A stretch of 64,000 nucleotides of DNA from positions 1 to 64,000 of the forward strand of contig NZ_BCYZ01000018.1 in assembly GCF_001598455.1 (NCBI RefSeq), read 5' to 3'. This document shows, one piece after another, positions 25,440 through 34,727 of the stretch. The first letter of the stretch is position 1, and each line of letters begins with the position of its first letter. Origin of the DNA: Sphingomonas pruni NBRC 15498. GTDB taxonomy: Bacteria > Pseudomonadota > Alphaproteobacteria > Sphingomonadales > Sphingomonadaceae. The notes under the pieces were generated by a model, which made no database searches, was not told where the DNA came from, and saw nothing but the letters and a program-made list of their open reading frames with translations. Both the position numbers and the translations under genes were made by a program.

Positions 25440-26615
25440 ATGCGCTTTATCGGTGTGAAAACTGCGATGCTGGCGGCGGGGCTGATGCTCGCCGGCGCCG
25501 GCCAGGCCGCGCCACAGGCGCCCGCGGCACCGCCGCCCGCGACCGCCGCGACTCCGGCAGCGACGACGACGGCTCCTGCCGCTACCGCTGCCACGGCGGC
25601 GGACGCCAAGGCGACTCCGGCCGCGGCGACACCGGCCGCGAACGATCCGCTGCTGTCGATGGACGGCGCGCCGCCGATGAAGCCGACGGCCGGTATCGGC
25701 CAGCCGGTCGACGGCGAAATCGGTCTGCAGCCCCAGGTCACCAAGAATGGCGAGCGCGCCGCCGGCTTCCACAATCACTGGCTGGTGCCGACGATCACCA
25801 TCATTTCGGTGTTCGTGCTGATCCTTCTCTTCATCGTGATGATCCGGTTCAACCGCCGGTCGAATCCGGTGCCGTCGAAGACCGCGCACAACACGGCGAT
25901 CGAAGTCGTCTGGACGCTCGTCCCGGTCCTGATCCTCGTGGTCCTGGCGATCCCCTCGATCGGGTTGCTCCAGGCGCAGTTCGCGCCCCCTCCGAAGAGC
26001 GCAATCACGCTCAAGGTGACCGGCAACCAATGGTATTGGACCTATTCGTATCCCGACAATGGCGGCTTTGAGATCACCTCGAACCTGCTCAAGGAAAAGG
26101 ATGAGGTTGCTCCCGGCGAGCGCGCGCGCACCGACGATGATGGCCCCCGCCTGCTCGCGGTCGACAATCGCGTCGTGCTGCCGGTCGGCGTACCGATCCG
26201 TCTCCAGACCACTTCGGCCGACGTGATCCACTCGTGGGCGATCCCGGCCTTCTGGATCAAGCTTGACGCCGTCCCGGGCCGCCTGAACGAAACCAGCTTC
26301 ACGATCGAGAAGCCGGGCCTCTATTTCGGCCAGTGTTCGGAACTATGCGGGCCCAAGCACGGCTACATGCCGATCGCGGTCGAGGCCGTGCCGCTCGATG
26401 TCTACAACAAATGGGTGGTCGCCAAGGGCGGCAAGGTTGCCGGGGCCGCCGAGCCGGCGGCAGCCGCGCCTGCCGACGCCAATGCCTCGGCTCCGGCCGA
26501 CGCCAATGCGGCCGCGCCCGCGGGCCCGACCGCCGGCAACGCCGCAACGCCGGCGCCCGTTACGAATCAAGCCGCCACCGCCAACCCGGCGGGTGCCGGC
26601 AACACCGGAAACTGA
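25440..26615 (+). CDS. ctaC: Cytochrome c oxidase subunit II
   Basis: The 391-residue protein has a signal sequence and two membrane helices (about 118-140 and 155-178). A cupredoxin domain follows. The CuA site is visible as Cys299, Cys303, His307 and Met310 in [13 protein letters not shown], with the upstream His in [18 protein letters not shown] is the aromatic electron-entry motif. Both ends carry Ala/Pro-rich low-complexity tails (about residues 22-75 and 335-391), making it longer than usual (about 280-330). A site AGGGTGA precedes the ATG. It takes electrons from cytochrome c and passes them to subunit I. It is first in the oxidase operon. Confidence 0.95.
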   Translation: MRFIGVKTAMLAAGLMLAGAGQAAPQAPAAPPPATAATPAATTTAPAATAATAADAKATPAAATPAANDPLLSMDGAPPMKPTAGIGQPVDGEIGLQPQVTKNGERAAGFHNHWLVPTITIISVFVLILLFIVMIRFNRRSNPVPSKTAHNTAIEVVWTLVPVLILVVLAIPSIGLLQAQFAPPPKSAITLKVTGNQWYWTYSYPDNGGFEITSNLLKEKDEVAPGERARTDDDGPRLLAVDNRVVLPVGVPIRLQTTSADVIHSWAIPAFWIKLDAVPGRLNETSFTIEKPGLYFGQCSELCGPKHGYMPIAVEAVPLDVYNKWVVAKGGKVAGAAEPAAAAPADANASAPADANAAAPAGPTAGNAATPAPVTNQAATANPAGAGNTGN

Positions 26616-26618
26616 TCA

Positions 26619-28328
26619 ATGAGCGATATTGCCCTCACGCCCAACGCCTTCGAGGCGCATCATGGCGGCCACGAGCATCATCATGACGCGGACCACAAGC
26701 CGGGCTTCTTCGCCCGCTGGTTCATGTCGACCAACCACAAGGACATCGGGACGCTGTACCTGATCTTCGCGATCACCGCGGGGATCATCGGCGGCGCGAT
26801 TTCGGGCCTGATGCGCGCCGAGCTGATGCATCCGGGCATCCAGTTCCTCGGCCAATGGGCCAATACGCTCAATCACATCCGTGGCGGCGGCGACGTCAAC
26901 ATGGACCAGGCGCGCCACCTGTGGAACGTGCTGGTGACGGCACACGGGCTGATCATGGTGTTCTTCATGGTCATGCCGGCGATGATCGGCGGGTTCGGCA
27001 ATTGGTTCGTCCCGCTGATGATCGGTGCGCCGGACATGGCGTTCCCGCGCATGAACAACATCTCGTTCTGGCTGCTGATCCCCAGCTTCACCCTCCTGCT
27101 CGCCTCGCCCTTCTTCGGTGGCGCGGACGGCGGCGCGGGGACCGGCTGGACGGTCTATGCGCCGCTATCGACGCAGGAGGCTGGACCGTCGGTCGACATG
27201 GCGATCCTGTCGTTGCACCTGGCGGGCGCGAGCTCGATCCTGGGCGCGATCAATTTCATCACAACCATCTTCAACATGCGCGCGCCGGGCATGACGCTGC
27301 ACAAGATGCCGCTGTTCGTGTGGTCGGTGCTGGTCACCGCGTTCCTGCTGTTGCTGGCGCTGCCGGTGCTCGCCGCGGCGATCACCATGCTGCTGACCGA
27401 CCGCAATTTCGGCACGACCTTCTTCCAGGCCGAAGGCGGCGGTGACCCCATCCTCTACCAGCATCTGTTCTGGTTCTTCGGCCATCCCGAAGTGTACATC
27501 ATGATCCTGCCGGGCTTCGGCATGATCAGCCAGATCATCGCGACCTTCTCCAAGAAGCCGGTGTTCGGCTATCTCGGCATGGCCTACGCGATGGTCGCGA
27601 TCGGCGTGGTCGGGTTCATCGTGTGGGCGCACCACATGTTCACCACCGGTCTCAGCGTGAACACCAAGATGTACTTCACCGCCGCGACGATGGTCATCGC
27701 GGTCCCGACCGGCATCAAGATCTTCTCGTGGATCGCGACGATGTGGGGCGGTTCGATGAGCTTCAAGACCCCCATGGTCTGGGCGCTCGGCTTCATCTTC
27801 ATGTTCACCGTCGGCGGCGTGACCGGTGTCGTCCTCGCCAATGGGGGCGTCGACGACTACATGCAGGACACCTATTACGTGGTGGCGCACTTCCACTACG
27901 TGCTCAGCCTCGGTGCGGTGTTCTCGCTGTTCGCAGGCTTCTATTACTGGTTCCCGAAAATGTCGGGCCGGATGTACAACGAGTTCCTCGGCATCCTTCA
28001 CTTCATCGTGTTCTTCATCGGCGTGAACGTGCTGTTCTTCCCGATGCACTTCCTGGGCCTGCAGGGCATGCCGCGGCGCTATCCGGACTATCCGAACGCT
28101 TTCGAGCATTACAACACGGTCGCGACCGTCGGGTACATGATCATGGCCGCGGGCATGGCGATCTTCTTCGTCAACCTGATCTGGTCGCTGGTCGCGGGGA
28201 AGAAGGCGCCTAACAACCCGTGGGGCGAAGGCGCGACGACGCTCGAATGGACGCTGTCGAGCCCGCCGCCGTTCCACCAGTTCGAGACGCTGCCCGTCAT
28301 AGACGGGGGTGATTCCCACCATCATTGA
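26619..28328 (+). CDS. ctaD: Cytochrome c oxidase subunit I (aa3-type)
   Basis: The 569-residue protein has about twelve membrane helices. Heme and copper ligands are visible: the heme a His in [12 protein letters not shown], the CuB region GHPEVY (His289, Glu291, Tyr293, marking an A1-type oxidase), the His pair in WAHHMFTTG, and AHFHYVLS with the two heme ligands of helix X. It reduces oxygen to water and pumps protons in the inner membrane. It starts three bases after the ctaC stop. The His-rich ends (EHHHDADH and GGDSHHH) are unusual but common in relatives. A strong terminator follows. Confidence 0.96.
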   Translation: MSDIALTPNAFEAHHGGHEHHHDADHKPGFFARWFMSTNHKDIGTLYLIFAITAGIIGGAISGLMRAELMHPGIQFLGQWANTLNHIRGGGDVNMDQARHLWNVLVTAHGLIMVFFMVMPAMIGGFGNWFVPLMIGAPDMAFPRMNNISFWLLIPSFTLLLASPFFGGADGGAGTGWTVYAPLSTQEAGPSVDMAILSLHLAGASSILGAINFITTIFNMRAPGMTLHKMPLFVWSVLVTAFLLLLALPVLAAAITMLLTDRNFGTTFFQAEGGGDPILYQHLFWFFGHPEVYIMILPGFGMISQIIATFSKKPVFGYLGMAYAMVAIGVVGFIVWAHHMFTTGLSVNTKMYFTAATMVIAVPTGIKIFSWIATMWGGSMSFKTPMVWALGFIFMFTVGGVTGVVLANGGVDDYMQDTYYVVAHFHYVLSLGAVFSLFAGFYYWFPKMSGRMYNEFLGILHFIVFFIGVNVLFFPMHFLGLQGMPRRYPDYPNAFEHYNTVATVGYMIMAAGMAIFFVNLIWSLVAGKKAPNNPWGEGATTLEWTLSSPPPFHQFETLPVIDGGDSHHH

Positions 28329-28351
28329 TCGGTACTGATCCGGCAACGGAG

Positions 28352-28377
28352 CGCCCCGGAAGTTTCCGGGGCGTTTT
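28352..28377 (+). terminator. Rho-independent terminator after ctaD
   Basis: CGCCCCGGAA (28352-28361) and TTCCGGGGCG (28364-28373) form a perfect 10-bp stem with a two-base loop, followed by TTTT. It separates ctaCD from ctaB and suggests that the downstream assembly genes have their own promoter or depend on read-through. Confidence 0.85.
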
Positions 28378-28434
28378 CGTTTCGGCGCATCGGCTTTGCA
28401 TGTCGCCGCGAGCCGCTTATAGGCCCCTCAACCC

Positions 28435-29331
28435 ATGACGACCGAGACGATCGCTCTTCCCGCCGACTGGCGCGATTTCCTGGCGCTGACCAAGCCCCGG
28501 GTGATGACGCTTGTCGTCTTCACGGGCCTGTGCGGCATGTTGGCGGCACCTGTCGCGATCCACCCGGTGATCGGCTTCACCGCCATCTTGTGCATCGCGC
28601 TCGGTGCGGGCGCGGCGGGAGCGCTCAATCAATGGTTCGAAGCCGATATCGACGCCAAGATGAAGCGCACGCGAGGACGGCCGCTGCCAGCTGGGCGGAT
28701 GCGCCGCGACTCGGCGCTGCAATTCGGCGTCGGGCTGGGCGTCTTCTCGGTTCTACTGATGGGGCTTGCCACCAATCTGCTCGCGGCGGGCATCCTGACG
28801 GCATCGATCCTGTTCTACGTCTTCATCTACACGATCTGGCTGAAGCCGCGGACGCCGCAGAATATCGTCATCGGCGGTGCTGCCGGTGCCTTCCCGCCGC
28901 TGATTGGCTGGGCGGCGGCGACGGGTAGCCTCGCGCCGTTGCCGTTGCTGCTATTCGCCCTGGTGTTCCTATGGACGCCGCCGCATTTCTGGGCGCTCGC
29001 GCTGTTCGTGAAGACCGATTATGCCAATGCCGGCATCCCGATGCTGCCGGTAGTCGCGGGCGAGCGGCCGACCCGCCTCCATATCGGGCTCTATACCATC
29101 CCGATGGCGGTCGCCGCGGTGGCGCCCTGGCCGCTTGGCCTGACCGGGGCGATCTACGGCTGGGTAGCGGCAGTGGCCACGGCGTGGTTCGCGCTGCTGA
29201 CCGCCCAGGTCACCTTCCGCACGACCGGTGCCGACGATCGCATGCGCCCCGAAAAGCGCCTGTTCGGCTATTCGGTTGCCTATCTCTTCATTCTGTTTGG
29301 CGCGGTTGTCGCCGATCGGTGGCTGGCATGA
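28435..29331 (+). CDS. ctaB: Protoheme IX farnesyltransferase (heme O synthase)
   Basis: The 298-residue protein has about nine membrane helices. The prenyltransferase motif [21 protein letters not shown] lies near residues 62-82, with Asp residues for Mg-pyrophosphate binding. The second motif (SxLFKYxDY-like, here [17 protein letters not shown]) lies at about 190-206. It converts heme b to heme o for the oxidase encoded around it. The stop overlaps the next small gene. Confidence 0.93.
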   Translation: MTTETIALPADWRDFLALTKPRVMTLVVFTGLCGMLAAPVAIHPVIGFTAILCIALGAGAAGALNQWFEADIDAKMKRTRGRPLPAGRMRRDSALQFGVGLGVFSVLLMGLATNLLAAGILTASILFYVFIYTIWLKPRTPQNIVIGGAAGAFPPLIGWAAATGSLAPLPLLLFALVFLWTPPHFWALALFVKTDYANAGIPMLPVVAGERPTRLHIGLYTIPMAVAAVAPWPLGLTGAIYGWVAAVATAWFALLTAQVTFRTTGADDRMRPEKRLFGYSVAYLFILFGAVVADRWLA

Positions 29332-29462
29332 CTCCCGACGAACAGCGACTCGCGGCGCAACGCCGCAACGCGCTCGCTCTGGCGCTGGTGCTGGGCGTAC
29401 TGGTGATCCTGATCTTCGCGCTTGCAATCGCCAAGATCGGGTTGGGTTGGTCACACGGGTGA
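29328..29462 (+). CDS. Small single-pass membrane protein in oxidase operon (CoxF-like)
   Basis: The protein has 44 residues: a polar N-terminus ([14 protein letters not shown]) followed by one membrane helix ([20 protein letters not shown]). The ATG overlaps the ctaB stop (ATGA) and its own stop shares a base with the ctaG start (TGATG). That tight coupling is strong evidence that it is real. Alphaproteobacterial oxidase operons often hold such a short protein between ctaB and ctaG. Its role in assembly is not established. Confidence 0.8.
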   Translation: MTPDEQRLAAQRRNALALALVLGVLVILIFALAIAKIGLGWSHG

Positions 29463-30001
29463 TGGCGATGCAACGAACGACACGGACAGCGATTTTGGCA
29501 GCGATCGGCGTATGTTGCTCGACCGGCCTCGCCTGGGCCAGCGTGCCGCTCTATCGCATCTTCTGCCAGGCGACGGGCCTCAACGGCACCACGGGGCGCG
29601 CGTTGCGTGCGCCCGGCGCGGTCGACGGCAAGGTCACCGTCGCGTTCGACACCAACGTCGCGCCTGGCTTCAAATGGAATTTCAAGCCCGAGAACGAGTC
29701 GGAAACGATCGATATCGGCGCGCGCGACATGGCGTTCTTCGACGCGACCAACACGTCGAACCAGACGCTGACGGGCACGGCGACGTTCAACGTCACCCCA
29801 GCGCAGGCGGGGATATATTTCAAGAAAATCCAGTGCTTCTGCTTCACTCAGCAGACGCTCAAGCCCGGCGAGTCGCAACGCATGCCGGTGATCTTCTTCG
29901 TCGATCCGGCGATCCTCAAGGATCCGGACGCACGCGATATCCAGACCATCACGCTCAGCTATACGTTTTACCCGGTAGATTCCGCGAAAACGTCAAGCTA
30001 G
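29462..30001 (+). CDS. ctaG: Cytochrome c oxidase assembly protein CtaG (Cox11)
   Basis: The 179-residue protein has one N-terminal membrane anchor and a periplasmic immunoglobulin-like domain. The copper-binding CFCF motif (Cys125, Cys127) is in KIQCFCFTQQTLKPGE. The conserved VPLYRIFCQATG follows the anchor, with a third Cys. It delivers copper to the CuB site of subunit I. An alternative ATG six bases downstream (29468) is possible. The first ATG was kept because of its overlap with the preceding stop. Confidence 0.93.
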   Translation: MAMQRTTRTAILAAIGVCCSTGLAWASVPLYRIFCQATGLNGTTGRALRAPGAVDGKVTVAFDTNVAPGFKWNFKPENESETIDIGARDMAFFDATNTSNQTLTGTATFNVTPAQAGIYFKKIQCFCFTQQTLKPGESQRMPVIFFVDPAILKDPDARDIQTITLSYTFYPVDSAKTSS

Positions 30002-30034
30002 AGGCCTAATCAAACCAGTCTAACGGGGACCGAC

Positions 30035-30949
30035 ATGGCCGGCGCCAAGAACCACGATTATCATATCCTGCAACCCGATCCCTGGCCGATGATCGGCGCG
30101 ATGTCCGCGCTGGTGCTGGCGTCGGGCGGCATCATGTGGATGAAGGGCGCGCACTACGGCTCGCTCGTGTTCGGGTTCGGCCTGATCTGCGTGCTGTTCA
30201 CGATGTTCTCCTGGTGGTCGAACGTCATCAGGGAAGCGCATCAGGGCGATCATACCCCGGTCGTGCAGCTCCACATGCGCTACGGCATGGTGCTGTTCAT
30301 CGCGTCGGAAGTGATGTTCTTCGTCGGCTGGTTCTGGGCGTTCTTCGACTTCTCGCTGTTCCCGGCGCCGGTCGTATGGGACGCCGCGAGCAAGACGGCG
30401 AGCCTGGCGACCGAGAATATCGCCGCCGCCTCGGTCTGGCCGCCCAAGGGCATCGAGGTCATCAACGCCTTCCAGTTCCCGCTGCTCAACACGATCATCC
30501 TGCTGCTGTCGGGCACCACGGTGACTTGGGCGCACCATGCGCTGATCCACAATCAGCGCGGCGGCGCGATGAAGGGCCTGTGGGGCCTGATCGGCGTCGG
30601 TGAGAATGACGGCGTCAAGAAGGGCTTGTGGCTGACGATCGTGCTCGGCGTGCTGTTCAGCTCGATCCAGGCATATGAATATTCGGAAGCGCCGTTCCCG
30701 TTCAAGGGCCTGAACTATGGCGCCTCGTTCTTCATGGCGACCGGGTTCCACGGCTTCCACGTGCTGGTCGGGACGATCTTCCTGACCATCAACCTGATCC
30801 GGGCGTACAAGGGCGACTTCACGCCGAAGCAGCATTTCGGCTTCGAGGCGGCTGCCTGGTACTGGCATTTCGTCGACGTCGTGTGGCTGTTCCTGTTCGT
30901 CACCATCTACGTCTGGGGCGGCTGGGGCGCACCCGTCCACGCCGGCTGA
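30035..30949 (+). CDS. ctaE: Cytochrome c oxidase subunit III
   Basis: The 304-residue protein has seven membrane helices with the subunit III pattern. These include HDYHILQPDPWPMIGA at the start, the EVMFFVGWFWAFFDFSLFP stretch with the conserved acidic residue, TGFHGFHVLVGT, and the ending FVDVVWLFLFVTIYVWG. It stabilises subunits I/II and proton uptake. It follows ctaG by 33 bases, and its stop shares one base with the next start (TGATG). Confidence 0.95.
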   Translation: MAGAKNHDYHILQPDPWPMIGAMSALVLASGGIMWMKGAHYGSLVFGFGLICVLFTMFSWWSNVIREAHQGDHTPVVQLHMRYGMVLFIASEVMFFVGWFWAFFDFSLFPAPVVWDAASKTASLATENIAAASVWPPKGIEVINAFQFPLLNTIILLLSGTTVTWAHHALIHNQRGGAMKGLWGLIGVGENDGVKKGLWLTIVLGVLFSSIQAYEYSEAPFPFKGLNYGASFFMATGFHGFHVLVGTIFLTINLIRAYKGDFTPKQHFGFEAAAWYWHFVDVVWLFLFVTIYVWGGWGAPVHAG

Positions 30950-31347
30950 TGACCGAGACGCGACCCGACGGGGGCCCTGCGCCCGCCGCGGTCGCGCCGG
31001 TTCAGGTCGCGCTGAAGGGTTTGTGTCCGCGATGCGGCAAGCCGACCCTGTTCGCCAGCTGGATACGATTCGCCGATAGCTGCCGCGCCTGCGGACTCGA
31101 TTTTTCGACGTTCAACGTTGGCGACGGCCCTGCCGCGTTGCTGATCCTCGTTCTGGGCGGTGCAATCGTGGCGGCGGCGATCACACTCGAATTATCGGTG
31201 TCGCCGCCCTTCTGGGTTCATCTGCTCATTTGGATTCCGGTGACGGCGATCGCCGTACTGGGGGCATTACGCGTTTCGAAGGCAGGGCTGCTCGCGCTGG
31301 AATATCGCAACAAGGCGCGCGAATATCGCAGTGAGGGCCCGCGATGA
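30949..31347 (+). CDS. DUF983 membrane protein with zinc-ribbon-like Cys pairs
   Basis: The 132-residue protein has CPRCG (about residue 27) and CRACG (about 47), a possible metal-binding knuckle, then two membrane helices (about 60-80 and 88-108). This is the DUF983 family, found regularly between oxidase subunit III and SURF1 genes, with suspected but unproven assembly function. The start overlaps the ctaE stop and the stop overlaps the SURF1 start, so it sits firmly in the operon. Confidence 0.85.
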   Translation: MTETRPDGGPAPAAVAPVQVALKGLCPRCGKPTLFASWIRFADSCRACGLDFSTFNVGDGPAALLILVLGGAIVAAAITLELSVSPPFWVHLLIWIPVTAIAVLGALRVSKAGLLALEYRNKAREYRSEGPR

Positions 31348-31952
31348 AGCGCTTCCCAATCGTCGCGACGATCCTGGTCGTGCTCGCGGCGGCGGCGATG
31401 ATCGGGCTCGGGTTCTGGCAATTGCAGCGCCGCGAGCAGAAGCTCGCCTTACTCGCAGTGCTCGCCGCCAATCCATCGAAGCCGGCGATCGCCTTGCCCA
31501 ACCCGCCGATCGGCGACGATTTGCTGTTCCGCAAGGCTGGCGCGTTCTGTCTGAAACCCGTCAGCTTCGCGCTCGACGGCGCGGGCAAGGCGGGTTTCCG
31601 CGTCATCGCGCGGTGCGCGACCGGGGCGGAAGGGCCGGGCTTCTCGGTCCAGCTCGGCACGACGCACGATCCGGAGTTTAAGCCGCACTGGGCCGGCGGC
31701 AAGGTCAACGGGATGATCAGCCACGCGCCGTCGGATCGACCGCTGATCGCCAGCCTTTTCGGCAAATCGGCGCCCCAGCCATTGCTCCTCGTCGCCGACA
31801 CGCCGGCGCCCGGGCTGAGCGCCAACGAGATGCCCAGCGTCGACTCGATCCCCAACAACCATCTCGCCTATGCGGTGCAATGGTTCCTGTTCGCCGGGGT
31901 TGCGGTGATCATCTATCTGCTGGCGCTGCGCCGTCGCGCGCGTAAAGGGTGA
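31344..31952 (+). CDS. SURF1 family oxidase assembly protein
   Basis: The 202-residue protein has an N-terminal helix containing GLGFWQLQRREQK, the SURF1 hallmark (G-x-W-Q-hydrophobic-x-R). A periplasmic domain and a C-terminal helix (YAVQWFLFAGVAVIIYLLALRRR in two parts) follow. SURF1 proteins help heme a insertion into subunit I. At about 200 residues it is a short form. It overlaps the DUF983 gene by four bases. Confidence 0.88.
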   Translation: MKRFPIVATILVVLAAAAMIGLGFWQLQRREQKLALLAVLAANPSKPAIALPNPPIGDDLLFRKAGAFCLKPVSFALDGAGKAGFRVIARCATGAEGPGFSVQLGTTHDPEFKPHWAGGKVNGMISHAPSDRPLIASLFGKSAPQPLLLVADTPAPGLSANEMPSVDSIPNNHLAYAVQWFLFAGVAVIIYLLALRRRARKG

Positions 31953-31954
31953 AT

Positions 31955-33355
31955 ATGCATTATGTGAGTACGCGCGGGGCCGCGCCCGCGCTCGGTTTTC
32001 GTGAGGTCACGCTGGCCGGGCTGGCCAATGACGGCGGGCTCTACGTCCCCGAGGCGTGGCCGACGCTGAGCCGCGATGAGATCGCCGGGCTGGCCGGCCT
32101 GTCCTATGTCGAAACCGCGGTGCGGGTGATGGCGCCATTTGTCGGTGACGCGTTGACCGAGAACGAGCTGCGCGATCTGTGCACCCGGGCCTATGGCCGT
32201 TTCTCGCACGATGCGGTGACGCCTCTGGTGCAGCTCGACCATCACCATTGGCTACTCGAACTGTTCCACGGACCGACGCTGGCGTTCAAGGACGTCGCGC
32301 TGCAGTTGCTTGGCCTGTTGTTCGAGCGCTTCCTCCAGGGCACCGATCAGAAGCTGACCATCGTCGGCGCAACCAGCGGCGATACCGGGTCGGCCGCGAT
32401 CGACGCCGTCGCGGGTCGGACCGGCGTCGAGATCTTCATGCTCCACCCCAAGGGTCGCGTGTCCGACGTCCAGCGCCGCCAGATGACCACGGTGTTGGCG
32501 CCTAACGTCCACAATATCGCGATCGAGGGCAGTTTCGACGACGCCCAGGCGATGGTGAAGGCGATGTTCAACGCCAATGCCGCCGGGACCGGGCCGCTCG
32601 GGCATTTGACGCTGTCGGCGGTCAATTCGATCAACTGGGCGCGGCTGATGGCGCAGGTGGTCTATTATTTCTATTCGGCCGTGCGGCTCGGCGCGCCCGA
32701 GCGGGCGATCGCCTTTTCGGTGCCGACGGGGAATTTCGGCGACGTGTTCGCCGGCTATGTCGCGGCGAAGATGGGGCTGCCGGTCGCGAAACTGATCGTC
32801 GCGACCAACGTGAACGACATCCTCCATCGTGCCCTGTCGAGTGGCGACTATTCGGCCGCCGGCGTGGTTGCGACACCGACGCCGTCAATGGACATCCAGG
32901 TCAGTTCGAATTTCGAGCGCTTGTTGTTCGACGTCGGCGGGCGCGACGGCGCGGCGATGGCGTCACAGATGGCGGGGTTCGAGGCATCCAAAGCGATGCG
33001 GCTGACCAACCAGCAGCGCGAGGGCGCCGCGCATCTGTTGTCGAGCGCGCGGATCGACCTTGACGACATGGCGCTGGCGATGCGCTGGGCGTGCGAGCGT
33101 GCCGGGCAGGTGATCGACCCGCATACCGCGATCGGGCTCGGCGCGGCGCGGCAGGCGGACGTGGATGCACCGATCGTGACGCTGGCGACCGCGCATCCGG
33201 CGAAATTCGGCGACGCGGTCGAGCGCGCGACCGGCGTGCGGCCGGTGTTGCCAGCGCGCGTCGGCGACCTGTTCGATCGCGAGGAACGATATGAGACCTT
33301 GCCGGCGACGTTCGAGGCGGTGACCGCGTACATTGCTGAGACGGCGCAAGCATGA
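31955..33355 (+). CDS. thrC: Threonine synthase
   Basis: The 466-residue PLP enzyme starts MHYVSTRG, the usual N-terminus of the thrC class. The PLP lysine is Lys112 in GPTLAFKDVALQ, GATSGDTGSAAI binds phosphate, and VPTGNFGD follows. It converts phosphohomoserine to threonine. An in-frame GTG lies six bases earlier, overlapping the SURF1 stop, but the ATG at 31955 gives the family-like start. It follows the oxidase genes with almost no gap and may be co-transcribed. Confidence 0.93.
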   Translation: MHYVSTRGAAPALGFREVTLAGLANDGGLYVPEAWPTLSRDEIAGLAGLSYVETAVRVMAPFVGDALTENELRDLCTRAYGRFSHDAVTPLVQLDHHHWLLELFHGPTLAFKDVALQLLGLLFERFLQGTDQKLTIVGATSGDTGSAAIDAVAGRTGVEIFMLHPKGRVSDVQRRQMTTVLAPNVHNIAIEGSFDDAQAMVKAMFNANAAGTGPLGHLTLSAVNSINWARLMAQVVYYFYSAVRLGAPERAIAFSVPTGNFGDVFAGYVAAKMGLPVAKLIVATNVNDILHRALSSGDYSAAGVVATPTPSMDIQVSSNFERLLFDVGGRDGAAMASQMAGFEASKAMRLTNQQREGAAHLLSSARIDLDDMALAMRWACERAGQVIDPHTAIGLGAARQADVDAPIVTLATAHPAKFGDAVERATGVRPVLPARVGDLFDREERYETLPATFEAVTAYIAETAQA

Positions 33356-33360
33356 CGAAC

Positions 33361-33455
33361 CTGCCCTCACCCTTCCCATCGCTAACGCGATGGGCCCCTT
33401 CCCTCTTCCGACGGGAGAGGGAGGGAGGCGCGAAGCGCCGGAAGGGTGAGGGCAG
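33361..33455. repeat. Intergenic palindrome with perfect 16-bp ends
   Basis: CTGCCCTCACCCTTCC (33361-33376) is exactly complementary to GGAAGGGTGAGGGCAG (33440-33455). Between them is a second stem (CCCATCGCTAACGCGATGGG) and a CCCTCTTCC/GGGAGAGGG pair. It lies between thrC and the methyltransferase gene, so it may act as a terminator or RNA-stability element. Confidence 0.6.
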
Positions 33456-33470
33456 ATTGGAGCCCAGACC

Positions 33471-34340
33471 ATGAAGCTCGACACAATGATCGGCGAGCCC
33501 TGGGCCGATTACGGCCTCGTCGATTCCGGCCATGGCCGCAAACTCGAACGCTATGGCCGCTTCCGCTTCGTTCGCCCCGAGCCGCAAGCAATGTGGGCGC
33601 CGGCCAGTGCCGAGTGGAAGGCCGATGCGGAGTTCATTCCCGGATCGGACGAGGAAGGCGGCGGCCGTTGGCAATATAGCGGCCAGGTGCCGCGCGATGG
33701 CTGGCCGATGAAGTGGAGCGATGTCGCCTTCACCGCGCAGACCACGCCCTTTCGTCACCTGGGGTTCTTCCCCGACATGGCGCCGGTATGGACCTGGATG
33801 CGCGAACGGCTGGCGGGCGTCGACGAGGCGGAGGCGCTCAACCTGTTTGGCTATACCGGGGTGGGCACCCTCGCGCTGGCGTCCAGGGGCGTGAAGATGG
33901 TCCATGTCGACGCCTCCAAGAAATCGGTCGAAGGCGCGCGGGCCAATGCGCGGCTGGCCGGACTCGACGACCGGCCGGTACGCTGGATGGTCGACGATGC
34001 GACCAAGTTCGCCGCGCGCGAGGTCCGGCGGGGCAGGCGCTACGATGGCATCCTGCTCGATCCGCCCAAATTCGGCCGCGGCCCGGAGGGGGAGGTGTGG
34101 CGGCTCGAGGAAGGACTCCCCGGACTGATCCAGGACTGCCGCCAATTGCTCGACCACAAGTCGCGCTTTCTGTTCCTGACCGTCTATGCCGTGCGCATGT
34201 CCGCATTGGCGATCGGCGAACTGGTCAGCCAGGCTTTCGCCGATCTGCCCGGCAAGGTCGAGGCCGGCGAACTCGCCGTGCGCGAGGAAGCGCGCGGACT
34301 CTTGCTACCGACGGCGATCTGGGCGCGCTGGAGCCGGTGA
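33471..34340 (+). CDS. Class I SAM-dependent methyltransferase (RlmI-like)
   Basis: The 289-residue protein has a Rossmann methyltransferase core. Motif I is NLFGYTGVGTLALASRG (about 124-140), then VHVDASKKSVEGARANA. The catalytic-type motif LLDPPKFGRG (about 189-198) is the DPPxF signature of RlmI/RlmL-type rRNA methyltransferases and PF10672 relatives. It lacks the N-terminal PUA domain of RlmI. The target is probably RNA but is unproven. GGAG lies nine bases before the ATG. Confidence 0.8.
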   Translation: MKLDTMIGEPWADYGLVDSGHGRKLERYGRFRFVRPEPQAMWAPASAEWKADAEFIPGSDEEGGGRWQYSGQVPRDGWPMKWSDVAFTAQTTPFRHLGFFPDMAPVWTWMRERLAGVDEAEALNLFGYTGVGTLALASRGVKMVHVDASKKSVEGARANARLAGLDDRPVRWMVDDATKFAAREVRRGRRYDGILLDPPKFGRGPEGEVWRLEEGLPGLIQDCRQLLDHKSRFLFLTVYAVRMSALAIGELVSQAFADLPGKVEAGELAVREEARGLLLPTAIWARWSR

Positions 34341-34717
34341 GGCGGCTGCTCGCGCTGGGTGTCGCCATCCTACTGGCGGGGGGCTGCAATGACGCTTGCC
34401 GCAACGACATAGTGTCGATCGCTCCAGCGCCCGACGGCAAGCATCAGGTCGCGATGTTCTCGCGCGATTGCGGGGCGACCACGGGCCGCTCGACGCAGGT
34501 ATCCGTACTCCGCGCCGGCGACGCGCCGACCACCGCCGGCAATGCTTTTGTTGCGGACGGCGGCACCGTGGCGACGGCTTGGGGCGGGCCGTGGACCGAA
34601 GTGGTCTGGCTGGCGCCCGACCGGCTACTGATCCGTTACGATTCGCGGGCCAGGACCTTCGAGAAAGTCGCGCGGATCAACGGCGTGGCCATCACTTACC
34701 AGCCCGTGGTGCGCTGA
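34337..34717 (+). CDS. Small lipoprotein of unknown function
   Basis: The 126-residue protein begins (V)RRLLALGVAILLAGGC, with the lipobox LAGGC (Cys17) marking a membrane-anchored lipoprotein. The rest is beta-rich, with SIAPAPDGKHQVAMFSRDCG and a final LLIRYDSRARTF, and has two more Cys near the N-terminus (DAC). The GTG start overlaps the methyltransferase stop (GTGA), which supports it. The family is not recognised. Confidence 0.7.
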   Translation: MRRLLALGVAILLAGGCNDACRNDIVSIAPAPDGKHQVAMFSRDCGATTGRSTQVSVLRAGDAPTTAGNAFVADGGTVATAWGGPWTEVVWLAPDRLLIRYDSRARTFEKVARINGVAITYQPVVR

Positions 34718-34727
34718 CTTTCACTCG

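Noticed and set aside
27165..28346. 393-residue open frame opposite ctaD
   Set aside because: ctaD is unmistakable on the plus strand; the antisense product is rich in His, Asp and Glu with no domain.
33361..33455. Attenuator in front of the methyltransferase gene
   Set aside because: The perfect palindrome could pair, but no leader peptide or T run is present. It is listed as a repeat only.
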